Shown here one piece after another: positions 1 to 9,335 of a stretch of DNA of 25,030 nt (position 1 is the stretch's first letter; each line of letters begins with the position of its first letter). The stretch is taken from positions 1-25,030 of the IMG/VR virus record IMGVR_UViG_3300047546_000149. One strand, written 5' to 3'. The translations under genes and the position numbers were made by a program. This stretch comes from a virus. The notes beneath the pieces were generated by a model. The model did not search any database, had not been told where the DNA came from, and saw nothing but the letters and a program-made list of their open reading frames with translations.

Positions 1-3000
1 GTGTACACTGTCATCCTTGTAGCAACACCGGCTAGTAATGCAGCTCCTTGTTTCTTAGTGATGGTACCATTACCCATCATGGCGTATATACCTTGGCGTG
101 CAGCAGTATATTCGTATATTGCAAACTTCGTCATGAAGTTATTGAAGTTATTGAACGCTCTAGTGAGTACGCTTTGATTAGGCTTAGTGGTACCCTTTAG
201 TATGCCCATGAATGCATTCTCTGATGCACCGGCAAGCACACTCCTCTCATCTGCAAAATCTCTTGACCTATCCAATGCTTCTTTGTAGCGGTTCATGTAA
301 CTCTCATCGTTTGCAGCTACCTTGTTTAAGTCAACCTCCTGACCGGTCTGACGTTTGAATTCATTAGAAAAAGACCCAAACCAAATAGGTCGCATCACCA
401 TTTTATCCGGCGTGGATATAAGCGCATCTGCTGAAAATTCTATTGGGTTCTTGACGAACTTCTTAAGCGTCAGATTATAAATCTGCTCTACCTTGTTCAT
501 CACTTTACCCCTAGCCTTGCCTCCTCTTACACCGGATGTCTGACTCAGTATTTGAGTATCAATCATACGGCCTTGTAATGTGTCTCCGTGGAATATCCTG
601 CCAAGCTGCTTGCTCTTTACATTCATCATGGCCTTTACCGCATCCGGAGACATGATGAACTCAGACTGTTGTAACCCGGCAAATAAAGCACCGGGGTCTG
701 ATATCACAGCGTACCCAATGTTTGATGACAATTCTGAAATAAACCTAGGTACACTTGCTAATATTGCACGATACCCTTGCTTTGACAGATAGTTAACTAC
801 CATATCCCCAAACGAATCAGCAATGAAGTTGTTAGTAAGCATATTACTTGTTGCTTCCTCAAACGCATTGTTGATAGCATTGAACACCTCACGTTGAAAC
901 TTTGGTACTCTACCTTTACTTTCCATATCAACCTTGGCCCTATTCAATGTTTTCCTAGCTGTCCTTATTGGGGCAGTCATGTGGTAGTCCATCAACGTAA
1001 ACTTAACTCCACGCTCAGCAGACATGAATACATCAAAGTTGATTGGCTTGGCGTTCTTAGTCCTTTCTATTAATGACTTTGCTTTGGTAGACGGGCGCCT
1101 TGAATTGTTATAGCTTTCCGCAAGAGATACATTTCGAGACAAATCGTCGGGGCCATATTCATACATCACCGGTAAATGAATATAGTTCACCAATGGGCTA
1201 ATCTTATCTCCTCTGATAACAGACGATGTGAACATAGCCTTCTCTGTAAGAGAGTCATTCACCTCTCTGATAGTCTTCATTGCATTCCGCTCCGCTGCAT
1301 TGAAAGATTGGTATAGCTTGTTGGTATCTATCTCTATGATGTCATTCCCTTTGGCATCTTGACCAACTACAACCCCATAATTATCTAGGATTGATTGCAG
1401 CATATTCGCCTCTCTTTCTCCTAGGTTTGAATTACCACCATCAATATGTTTGATTGTAGCCTGCAAGTACTTAGCCGCAGGGTTAACTTGGTCGCTGTCG
1501 GGATTTGAATCGTGCTCCTGCTGAATCATATACGTCATCATCTTGTATGAAGATAATAGCGTAGCATTTGTATTGTTATTAAATGATTTGGATACAGCCT
1601 CGTGAGCCATCTCTAATTTCTTATTCAGCATATCTAACTCTGCCTTAAATAAAGACTGAGCTTCAGCCACTTTCTCAAATACCGCATTAAATATAGCCTT
1701 TGACTTGAAGTCTCCGAACACTTGGTCTATGAAGTACAAAGGAGACCTTCTTACCATCTCTAGTATCGCTCCTTTATCTGTAAATAAAGACTTCAGTTTA
1801 GCATACGCTTTACCTATTTTTGATACAGACGCTGAAGATATTGAGCTATCCAAAGGCTGACTGTTTTCAATAGCATTCATGTCCTCTAGCATCAGCTCGG
1901 CAGAATGCGGGAAGTATCCGTTATTGATATTGTCAATTACCCTTAGCAATCTTTTTAACTCTTCATTAGTCATTCTGCTCAATATGCTTGGCTTGAGCAT
2001 TGTTCTCAGTTCGTAAGCTCTTCTTCTTTCGTCTGCCATTGACAGCTTCCTGTAGTTGACTGTCTGTTGCATTGCAGCATCTACCAATTCTGCATTCTCT
2101 TCCTCAGTCTCTTGCTTGCTTTTTTCTTCAGGCTCTACCTGAGGCAGGATATCTGTCTTGTACTTAGACATTAACTCCGCTTCTTTGGCGGTAATTGTCT
2201 CGTCGGCTACCATGTTCTTTATGGTCTCTGCGTAGTTTAATTTACCGTCACTATCCAATACTTTTTTATCATAAGACTCAAGCCTAATCGCTAGCTCATC
2301 TGCTAAACTAGATTGCTCATTTACCTCATCCAATATAGCATTGGTCATTGACGTTACCACATCAATGTCTGCTAATTTAAGCACAGCTTGATTGGCTCCT
2401 AGCATTTCAACCAATGTCATGTAACTATTCAGAACAGTGTCAGGTATCTTGGCCGGGTCAATGTCAAGCATCCTCTCCAACATTGGCATCAGGTTCTCAG
2501 CAACGCCTAGCTTGGTCCTTATGTTCTTCTTTGCTTTCCTTATCAAGCTGCTAGCCTGATTCATCTTACCTGCATACTCAGCATTGTTAAATACCTTGGC
2601 TGCGTAGTTCACGAAGTTGGTAACAGATACCTCATTAAGCAAGTTGACCTTACCAAATCTAGCTAACAAGTTAGCTGCTTGGCCAACAGTGATACTGCCT
2701 TCGTTAGCCATGGCTCTCAGCTCTTTGGCTAAGTCTTTGGCTGCATCCTTGGCTAGCTCTCTCAGGTTCTTTACAATCCTAAGTTTATCTGCAAGCGTAG
2801 CGTTTGGCATATCCTTCAGCGCTCCTATGATACGCCCAATAGATGGCGCTCTCCTTGGCTTGGCCTCCATCTTCAACCTTCCCGCACGCTCCATCACTTT
2901 CTTCTGCAAGTCATTGGCATTCTTGTACACCTCTGAGTTCCTGATAAGCGTGTCTACGTTTGAGATAATCTTCTTTGTATCTGTACCTGTCTTCTTTTGC

Positions 3001-6000
3001 CTAGCAATCATAGCGTCTACCTTAGTCATCACAGCATCAAAGCCATCCTTAATCTCTGCGATAGCGGTGAACTCTTTAATAGACTGAGATACGTCAGACA
3101 GGCTGAGGTTATTCTCCTTGGCTATTTTCATGATAGCACGCTGCACAGTCATACCACCTTTAACCAAAGCCTTTACGCCTTTAATCAGTACCTGAAGAGT
3201 ACCAAGTGGTATGGCAAACAATGACTCATTAGCGCCGCCAAATAATCTAGCTGATATCTTCTTGTCAATATCATCCAATATGTCATAGGTAATCTCACCT
3301 AATGACTTCTCCTGCTCTTCTTGCGTAGGCTGCGCCTCTGCTTGCATGTCTCCTGCACGGCCTTCGGTCCAAGTCCACTCAGGCATAAGCCCTGATTTTT
3401 GGTCAGCAAAAATTGTATCCTCAACTGATGCGTTCCTATTTGTTTCACCGTGTGGGCCAAAGTTAAGCCAAGAGTTTTGCCCCCTTGTCTCACTTGTTAT
3501 AGCGCCAACGGCTGAACCTGTAAACAATCTTACGTGAGCCTGCCAAGCATTCTCTTCACCTCTCGCTCTGAATCCTGCCCCTTCTAGGCCATGACCAAAA
3601 GCATCATGCACTGCACGGAATAAATCATTGGCAAGCACCGGCTTTAATTCACCATCTACTCCGCCAACACCCCAATAGAAACCTGTCTCAGCTAACAGTG
3701 GGTTATTTTCAACGTCCAAATCTGAAGACCCAAAGCCATCTGTAGTTGGGAATACCCCCATCTCTTTATCTTGGCGCATAGAACGCAAGGCATTGTATGG
3801 GCTTGATGCGTATTCCGCATTGCTTGGCAAGTTCATATCTATGAACCAAAACTTATACCCCGCATCTACCAACGCTTTGTACTGAGCTACCGTTTGCTTG
3901 ATTAGATTTTGATAAGCCTCTCTGACCTTAGGGTCTTTCGGATTATGCTCCATCTTCTCGTACTCAGCAGCTATCCTGCGTGCCCTATCCTCATCTACAG
4001 TTACATACTCTGACTGCCTTTTGAGGTCGATTCCATTTTCTGCTGCATACTTTTCGGCAACGGCAACAAGCTGTGGGTCCGGCCCGTTAATGCCTTGAAC
4101 TGATGGCGCACCTTCAAGAGGCGCAAGTCTGCCGACCTCTTGGCGTCCTGTTCGTTCTCCTGCTCCTGCGGGTTGTAGCTGCTCTGTTTCATTTGTTATT
4201 ATGTTTTGTTGTTCACTTGGTTTTATTGTTTCTGATGTTACTTCAATCTCAGGTAACTTTACTTCTATTACAGGGCCTTGACCTGTCGCCTTACTACTTG
4301 ATGGGGACATTATAAATCTTCCATCTCCAATCTGCCTATCAACTTTGAATCCTCTCGACTCAAGCATTGACTTCATTTTAGTAGACACAACATCTACCTC
4401 AATAGTTGCATCAGGATTTGAGTCAGATATTTCAATTGGCATTTGTATTACCGAATTGAGCAATCTAGACCCAACACCTTTAGACTCGGCTTCTTTACTT
4501 ACTACTACATCAAATGTATATTTGTCCCCATCGTAAGAAGTGAATGCCCCTCCAACAATATTACCTTGATTATCTTTTGCCACATAAGCTATCTCCCTAT
4601 CACTAGTGATACCTAAATTTCTTTCTTTAGCTATATCCCTAACTTTTTGTTCCGCATCATAATCAATATCCCCAAATTCACTTATAGGTTGCTCTATAGT
4701 TATCCCATTATCCAACCCTTCGGTAGTACCTTTTATTTCAGGTAACTTTACTTCTATTACTTCTCCTTGAGCTTGAGCTGAGCCGGGCTTAATTTCTACT
4801 ATACCTGCCGTAGGTTGTTCTTTAATCTTTTCTTTCAGGTCATTAAGCTCTGTCTCCAATTCAGTTCTTGCGTCAGTCAACAACTTGCCTTTACCTGTGT
4901 CGGCGATGGCAGCATTGTCTCCTGAAATGATACCCTCAATCTCAGCTATCCTGTCTGTTATTTTTTTCTTCTCCTCATCAGTGATGGCTTCGGTCCCTGT
5001 GGCAGCGACTTGAGGTTTTTGGTTTCCTTCGCCCATTGGCTGCAATTCCAATCCGGGGACTTCTTGGCGTAGCACGCCTTCACCTGTTGTTTGTTCTTGA
5101 ACGGCATTTGATATTTGTTCTAGTTGTGAATTAATCTCTGTTATCCTATCTCTCTGCTTCTTAGTGATGGCCTCGTCCTTACCCTGAATCTCATTTGTAA
5201 GGTCCGTCTTCTCCTTTAATAACCCAAGCGCCTTACGCTTCTGCGCATTGTTCAATCCTTCGGGTATTGAGTTCAACAGCCCTGCGCTTTGTGTATAATT
5301 ATCAAGTTGCTTTTGAGCTTGCTCTTTTGTAATCTGCCCTTGATTGATTTGGGTCTGAAGCATTTGTGCATATGCACCCCTAAACCTTGTGTCATTTTTA
5401 AATTTCTCTGCAATTTCTATATGGGCATCACTAATACCATTGAAATCATTTTTTGAAAATGCTTCACTTAATGCATGTGGTGAACCAAGAACAAGACCAC
5501 CTATGGCTTCTTGCAATCCTCCGATGGCTATTTCTTTTAAATACCCACCAATACTATCAGGGGTATTAAACATCTTCATGTAGTTGCCATCCTCATCTTT
5601 TTTATTCTTGGCAATATTGTATAGGTCTTCTATTGCCATCTCTGCAAATTGCTGAGTAGCGCCTGTCTCAGCTTCAGCAAGAGCACCACCAATAGCTGTT
5701 AGTGTGCCTCTAGCTAATCCGCTTTTTACTTCGTTTCTAATAAACTCAGCAAATGATTGAGCGCTAGCAGTTGCAACTTTATCTCCCAATGCTTTACCGA
5801 CAAGGCTATTCATCACACCCTTGCTACCTATAATATTTCTAAATCCAATCTCTTCTAATACCGCATTTGCAACAGCTATTGGAGCAGCAACCATTCTTTT
5901 TTCCTCCTCAGATACATTTGCAAAATTTGGGTTGTCACTCATTTTCTCCATCTCTGCTTGCTCTGATTGAGCATACATACGAGCAACACGAGACATCCAT

Positions 6001-7463
6001 CCGCCACCCAAAAATGAAGGGATAGATTCTACAGTTCCGAGAAGAGACCCACTTACAAGACCCTTCTTCGCTTCTTGTTCATATTGTTTTGACAAACTTT
6101 CGGGTGCTATTGAAGAAGCAATGTCTTTCATAAAATCACCATATCCTACAAGCCCTGTTTCTTCATCACCATATTTGTATGCTTTACGTGCTAAGTCCTG
6201 TATCTTATTTACTAAAGGCCCATACTCTTCAATCTTCATCTTGTCCATCTTGGCAACAAACTTGTCGTAATCATCTTTAGTAAGAATGCCAAAATGCTTT
6301 GCAACGGCAGGGTCTTTTAGCTGCTGCCTTGGGTCGGTCATGATACCTTCTTTGAAATCAATCAATTGACTTCCTGCCCATGTTGCTAATTGTTCAACGC
6401 CATTTATAACAGCCTTAGCTGTAGCATCATACCAAGTACCTTGCTCACCTTTCATAGATGTGTACTGACCGATAGCTCTCTTTAAGTCGTCTTGTTGCTT
6501 AGGTATTTGAGCCTGCTTCTCTATTAATTTTTGCTTAGCATTATTAAGCAAATCTTTCTGAGCCATATAGGCATTATACCTTTGCTTAAACTCTTCTGTG
6601 TTTCTTTCATTCCCTTGAACCTTATCCAAAGACAATCCTTCCTCTTCTAGCTTTTGACTCATTGAGAGGTATTTCTTTATGTCTAAGTTTAAGAATTGGC
6701 TTTTTTGTTTGGCATCTTCCAATGCTTTATTCACTTCTTCATCAGATGAGAATTTTTTATTTTGACCAATATACTGCTGCTCAATTTTATCTATACCCTT
6801 GATGCCCTGAGAATTCTTTGCAATGAATCTTTTTAATTCAAATGACTCACTCAATTCCTTCCCTTTAGTGAATGGGTCCAATGATACCTCCATTGATTCA
6901 CCATTTGGAGCAGTTACTTTCATCCAATCGCCTGTCATACCTGACTGCTCAAACTTAAAACCTAATGGCCCAAACTTATAATTCATTTGGGGAACAACCT
7001 CTTGCTCCTCTTTACCTATTAAATCAGGGGTGATTTTTTCAATCTCTTCCTTTACAAATCCCGGAGTATTAGCATACATCTTCTCCTTGCTCTGCTGAGC
7101 TTGAGCAATCTTAGTCTCAGTCTCCTGTATTGGCTGAGGGAGTCTAGTAGATTCGCTAACTACAGGCTCAGGTTGATAGAACCCAAACCTATTTGTCTGT
7201 TGAGCGGGAGATGCCGATACGCCACCTGCCGAAGGTAAAGCCGTAGAGGGTTCTTCTTTTTTTTTTGATTCTTGGAAGAACTCAGGGAACTTGTTGTTTA
7301 CTACTGAATAGTCATAATTATTTTTTTCTGCCGTAGCAACATAATCTTTCAATGCTTGTTGGTCATAACCTTGCAACTCAGGAAACTTTCCAAATACAGT
7401 TGCCCAATCATAGTTATATTTTTGAGCCGTAGCTATAAAGTCTTTCAGTAATTGTTCGTCCAT
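1..7463 (-). CDS. Giant multidomain virion ('polyvalent'-like, probably ejected) protein, 3' end beyond the window
   Basis: The frame is open from an ATG at 7463 to the left edge, giving at least 2487 residues with no stop; the real C-terminus is not seen. Visible order: a tandem repeat at residues 4-64, with KDFIATA/KDYVATA and KFPE in both copies; a Pro/Ser linker; helical, coiled-coil-prone sequence; a Gly/Ala-rich amphipathic stretch at about 470-660; more coiled coil; a GNAT domain at about 925-1055 with ESKGVG at 993-998; a linker with RLAPLEGAPSV near 1117; a domain at about 1125-1375 carrying FRAVHDAFGH (H1286, D1287), RGEENAWQAH and TETRGQNSW-like elements; then more than 1000 mainly helical residues. 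It is last in the block, 13 nt after the 616-residue gene. Size and position fit an internal-core/ejection protein like T7 gp16, but no lytic transglycosylase motif is visible. The multidomain make-up fits the phage 'polyvalent protein' concept. The role is inferred; the reading frame is certain. Confidence 0.9.
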   Translation of the reverse strand, partial: MDEQLLKDFIATAQKYNYDWATVFGKFPELQGYDQQALKDYVATAEKNNYDYSVVNNKFPEFFQESKKKEEPSTALPSAGGVSASPAQQTNRFGFYQPEPVVSESTRLPQPIQETETKIAQAQQSKEKMYANTPGFVKEEIEKITPDLIGKEEQEVVPQMNYKFGPLGFKFEQSGMTGDWMKVTAPNGESMEVSLDPFTKGKELSESFELKRFIAKNSQGIKGIDKIEQQYIGQNKKFSSDEEVNKALEDAKQKSQFLNLDIKKYLSMSQKLEEEGLSLDKVQGNERNTEEFKQRYNAYMAQKDLLNNAKQKLIEKQAQIPKQQDDLKRAIGQYTSMKGEQGTWYDATAKAVINGVEQLATWAGSQLIDFKEGIMTDPRQQLKDPAVAKHFGILTKDDYDKFVAKMDKMKIEEYGPLVNKIQDLARKAYKYGDEETGLVGYGDFMKDIASSIAPESLSKQYEQEAKKGLVSGSLLGTVESIPSFLGGGWMSRVARMYAQSEQAEMEKMSDNPNFANVSEEEKRMVAAPIAVANAVLEEIGFRNIIGSKGVMNSLVGKALGDKVATASAQSFAEFIRNEVKSGLARGTLTAIGGALAEAETGATQQFAEMAIEDLYNIAKNKKDEDGNYMKMFNTPDSIGGYLKEIAIGGLQEAIGGLVLGSPHALSEAFSKNDFNGISDAHIEIAEKFKNDTRFRGAYAQMLQTQINQGQITKEQAQKQLDNYTQSAGLLNSIPEGLNNAQKRKALGLLKEKTDLTNEIQGKDEAITKKQRDRITEINSQLEQISNAVQEQTTGEGVLRQEVPGLELQPMGEGNQKPQVAATGTEAITDEEKKKITDRIAEIEGIISGDNAAIADTGKGKLLTDARTELETELNDLKEKIKEQPTAGIVEIKPGSAQAQGEVIEVKLPEIKGTTEGLDNGITIEQPISEFGDIDYDAEQKVRDIAKERNLGITSDREIAYVAKDNQGNIVGGAFTSYDGDKYTFDVVVSKEAESKGVGSRLLNSVIQMPIEISDSNPDATIEVDVVSTKMKSMLESRGFKVDRQIGDGRFIMSPSSSKATGQGPVIEVKLPEIEVTSETIKPSEQQNIITNETEQLQPAGAGERTGRQEVGRLAPLEGAPSVQGINGPDPQLVAVAEKYAAENGIDLKRQSEYVTVDEDRARRIAAEYEKMEHNPKDPKVREAYQNLIKQTVAQYKALVDAGYKFWFIDMNLPSNAEYASSPYNALRSMRQDKEMGVFPTTDGFGSSDLDVENNPLLAETGFYWGVGGVDGELKPVLANDLFRAVHDAFGHGLEGAGFRARGEENAWQAHVRLFTGSAVGAITSETRGQNSWLNFGPHGETNRNASVEDTIFADQKSGLMPEWTWTEGRAGDMQAEAQPTQEEQEKSLGEITYDILDDIDKKISARLFGGANESLFAIPLGTLQVLIKGVKALVKGGMTVQRAIMKIAKENNLSLSDVSQSIKEFTAIAEIKDGFDAVMTKVDAMIARQKKTGTDTKKIISNVDTLIRNSEVYKNANDLQKKVMERAGRLKMEAKPRRAPSIGRIIGALKDMPNATLADKLRIVKNLRELAKDAAKDLAKELRAMANEGSITVGQAANLLARFGKVNLLNEVSVTNFVNYAAKVFNNAEYAGKMNQASSLIRKAKKNIRTKLGVAENLMPMLERMLDIDPAKIPDTVLNSYMTLVEMLGANQAVLKLADIDVVTSMTNAILDEVNEQSSLADELAIRLESYDKKVLDSDGKLNYAETIKNMVADETITAKEAELMSKYKTDILPQVEPEEKSKQETEEENAELVDAAMQQTVNYRKLSMADERRRAYELRTMLKPSILSRMTNEELKRLLRVIDNINNGYFPHSAELMLEDMNAIENSQPLDSSISSASVSKIGKAYAKLKSLFTDKGAILEMVRRSPLYFIDQVFGDFKSKAIFNAVFEKVAEAQSLFKAELDMLNKKLEMAHEAVSKSFNNNTNATLLSSYKMMTYMIQQEHDSNPDSDQVNPAAKYLQATIKHIDGGNSNLGEREANMLQSILDNYGVVVGQDAKGNDIIEIDTNKLYQSFNAAERNAMKTIREVNDSLTEKAMFTSSVIRGDKISPLVNYIHLPVMYEYGPDDLSRNVSLAESYNNSRRPSTKAKSLIERTKNAKPINFDVFMSAERGVKFTLMDYHMTAPIRTARKTLNRAKVDMESKGRVPKFQREVFNAINNAFEEATSNMLTNNFIADSFGDMVVNYLSKQGYRAILASVPRFISELSSNIGYAVISDPGALFAGLQQSEFIMSPDAVKAMMNVKSKQLGRIFHGDTLQGRMIDTQILSQTSGVRGGKARGKVMNKVEQIYNLTLKKFVKNPIEFSADALISTPDKMVMRPIWFGSFSNEFKRQTGQEVDLNKVAANDESYMNRYKEALDRSRDFADERSVLAGASENAFMGILKGTTKPNQSVLTRAFNNFNNFMTKFAIYEYTAARQGIYAMMGNGTITKKQGAALLAGVATRMTVY
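4249..4271. repeat. Exact 23-nt direct repeat, copy on the C-terminal side of the embedded GNAT domain
   Basis: This is the partner of 4738-4760 and encodes VIEVKLPE starting at residue 1065. It forms the linker between the GNAT domain and the following His-Asp/His-Gly domain. Recombination between the copies would remove or duplicate the GNAT cassette without changing the frame. Confidence 0.9.
4738..4760. repeat. Exact 23-nt direct repeat, copy on the N-terminal side of the embedded GNAT domain
   Basis: This copy is identical to 4249-4271 and encodes VIEVKLPE starting at residue 902. The two copies are 489 nt (163 codons) apart and in the same frame, with the GNAT domain of the giant protein between them. 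Similarity extends a little further at protein level (a QG dipeptide just before, I after). Confidence 0.9.
7257..7266 (-). other. A10 homopolymer (possible slippage site) in the giant gene
   Basis: Ten consecutive A residues on the coding strand encode Ser-Lys-Lys-Lys at about residues 66-69, just after the N-terminal repeats. Runs of this length can cause polymerase or ribosomal slippage. Shifted reading meets a stop within about 22 codons in the -1 frame and within about 35 in the +1 frame, so a slipped product would contain little more than the repeats. Whether slippage happens is unknown. Confidence 0.45.
7272..7454 (-). repeat. In-frame tandem repeat coding the N-terminus of the giant protein
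   Basis: Residues 4-32 and 36-64 are two imperfect copies with a period of 32 residues (96 nt). Both share the pattern LKD-aromatic-x-ATA-x-K-x-NYD followed by KFPE. The DNA of the two copies is clearly similar but not identical, so the duplication is old or has diverged under selection. Short KFPEL repeats of this kind also appear, from memory, at the N-terminus of giant proteins of other Bacteroidota phages. They could be a virion-packaging or protein-docking tag. Confidence 0.8.
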
Positions 7464-7476
7464 TGTAGATTATTTG

Positions 7477-9327
7477 TTATCTTGGTTTACCTCCCGAATT
7501 AGTAGCATTTGAACTGTTACCCTGCCCAATCTCCTCGGGGCCTATTGCGTTTAATTTAGCATCTGCGCCTATTGCTCTAAAAAAGTTTTTGAGTTTTGAA
7601 ACTTGAGCTTGAGCCTTGTCTCCACTCTCATTTGAATTTAACTTAGCTTCTGCTATTACCTTTCCCTTTGAGTCTTTATATGTTACAGTTACATCGTTAT
7701 ATGGAGAGCCTGTCCCACTATAATCAACGCTAACACCCGGGATATCTGATAAGATATTTTGCAGCATAGGCCCTGTCTTTGTGCTCTTTTGATTATCAAA
7801 TAAACTAGCAGGAATTTGACTTACAATTTTAGATTGGAACTCTCCTTCTATATCTCTTTTTGCGGCAACTCCTGTTCCCCCTGTCTCAGTCTCAAATGTG
7901 CCACCCATAAATTTAGGGAAGTACTTTATTACTTTTGTGTCTGTCAGTTCACTTCCTACAGCTTTAATAAGAGGACCAATAATTGAAGAACCTGTATCAA
8001 AAGGTTTACCTTCTTGCTTAAATGGAACTAAATCTCCTGACTCATTTTCTATGTATATGCCTTTCTCTTTCCCCGGAGGGTTCTTTTCAATGTTAGCTCC
8101 CCTACCACGGAAGTATTTAATAGAAGCGTCTACCTGAGCAGGCGTACCCGTAAGCAAATAGGATGTTTGACGAGCCATGTTCAATGCTTCATCCTCAAGC
8201 TCTTTATCTTTACGCTCTCCTTCGCTCTTAGGCCTACGCTCCTGAAGCTGTACTTGAGGAGTAGTCTTCATCTCAGTAACTTTAGTGTACTTAGACCTAG
8301 CTGATTTACGCAGAAAATCTAAAGACTCCTTCTCCTGTTCAGGAGAAAACTGAAATGAAACTTTCCCTGTGTCTTTATCTGTAGTTCTCAGTATAGCCTC
8401 AGGATTATTCTTTGCATCTTGAGGGTCGTTTGTAAATCTATATACTTTGCCATTAGATGCAGTCTGAACATAATCTACCAATGTGGATGCTCTATCATAT
8501 GCGTTGGACAATGAAGAGTTTAATATGTCTGTTTCTGCATCAAAAAAATCATATAGTATTTGCTTTGTAGCAGGGTCCTTGTATGTCCTAGTGGTGATAT
8601 CTTCCCTAGATGTAATCAGTCCGGTACTCAATAGTGTACCTGCCTCCGATGTGGAGTCTATATTCTTACCTAGCTTTGAAGCCCAATTGTCTGTCGCCGC
8701 ATCTACATTGAATTTATCCCAACGAATTTGTAGCAATTGGTTTAAGTAGTTCATGTTCGCTACCTTGTTAGGGTTTGAACTCATGGTATAAACCTTCTGA
8801 CCATTTATATCTTGCTCATCTTTCATTGCTACCACGACCTGACCATTAGGTAAAATGTGGAAGCCTGACTTATTCCAATCACCGAAACCTTCAACATCTG
8901 CAAAGTTCAGTACCTCACCTTTTGAAGATACGCCATCCCTATTCCTCTTCATGATTTCAGTATAGCTATCCTGATAGGCCTTCATTGATTTATAGGCGTT
9001 GTCTATACTATCTGTCAGATTCTGCCTCTGTATAGTATAGTCCTTAAGTTTCATCTTACCTGACTTCAGTAACCTATCCTGAATAAGCCTCATCTGCGTT
9101 GCGCTATCTGCAAGCTCCAATGCCGCTTTCCTAGCACTTGCATCTTCCCCCATTGGGGTATCCAAGATGGATTGGCTTAATTGCCTAGATGCTTCATCAA
9201 GCGCAGCTTTCTTCTCCTCACGGATTTTGTTCTCATCGGAAAGTATGTTGGACATATTCTTCCCGACTTCTGCCCAATTCACATAGCTGTCCGCATTCCG
9301 CTCCGCATATTTATAAAAAGTTCCCAT
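7477..9327 (-). CDS. Probable internal virion/ejection protein (616 aa)
   Basis: This is a 616-residue soluble protein with no signal peptide or obvious membrane segment. The N-terminal third (about residues 1-130) is charged and helical, opening with FYKYAER and VNWAEVGKNM. The middle has long basic/acidic helical stretches, including a highly charged part near residues 355-385. The end is a compact, probably beta-containing domain followed by a Gly/Asn/Ser-rich tail. I recognise the N-terminus from memory as like unnamed structural proteins of Bacteroidota podoviruses; no catalytic motif can be defended. It starts 8 nt after the 288-residue gene and ends 13 nt before the giant gene. That slot corresponds to T7 gene 15 (internal core/ejection protein), so a virion-internal role is inferred from position. 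The ATG at 9327 suits the tight spacing. Confidence 0.85.
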   Translation of the reverse strand: MGTFYKYAERNADSYVNWAEVGKNMSNILSDENKIREEKKAALDEASRQLSQSILDTPMGEDASARKAALELADSATQMRLIQDRLLKSGKMKLKDYTIQRQNLTDSIDNAYKSMKAYQDSYTEIMKRNRDGVSSKGEVLNFADVEGFGDWNKSGFHILPNGQVVVAMKDEQDINGQKVYTMSSNPNKVANMNYLNQLLQIRWDKFNVDAATDNWASKLGKNIDSTSEAGTLLSTGLITSREDITTRTYKDPATKQILYDFFDAETDILNSSLSNAYDRASTLVDYVQTASNGKVYRFTNDPQDAKNNPEAILRTTDKDTGKVSFQFSPEQEKESLDFLRKSARSKYTKVTEMKTTPQVQLQERRPKSEGERKDKELEDEALNMARQTSYLLTGTPAQVDASIKYFRGRGANIEKNPPGKEKGIYIENESGDLVPFKQEGKPFDTGSSIIGPLIKAVGSELTDTKVIKYFPKFMGGTFETETGGTGVAAKRDIEGEFQSKIVSQIPASLFDNQKSTKTGPMLQNILSDIPGVSVDYSGTGSPYNDVTVTYKDSKGKVIAEAKLNSNESGDKAQAQVSKLKNFFRAIGADAKLNAIGPEEIGQGNSSNATNSGGKPR

Positions 9328-9335
9328 CTATATTG

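Noticed and set aside
3580-3620. HD-domain phosphohydrolase, suggested by VHDAFGH in the giant protein.
   Set aside because: The other HD-superfamily metal ligands at the expected spacing are not seen, and the surrounding motifs (RGEENAW, TRGQNSW) belong to a different conserved pattern.
1-7463. Lytic transglycosylase or peptidase domain in the giant protein, expected by analogy with T7 gp16.
   Set aside because: No recognisable catalytic motif for either was found when reading the N-terminal 900 residues; only the position supports it.
7488-7495. GGAGGT Shine-Dalgarno-like sequence ahead of the giant gene.
   Set aside because: It lies about 25 nt before the ATG and is inside the last codons of the 616-residue gene (Gly-Lys); too far to serve, and the other genes have no Shine-Dalgarno motif.
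7540-7740. PD-(D/E)xK nuclease-like pattern (NDVTV ... AEAKL) near the C-terminus of the 616-residue protein.
   Set aside because: Only a loose D...ExK spacing is present, without other nuclease features, and I do not recall it as conserved in similar proteins.
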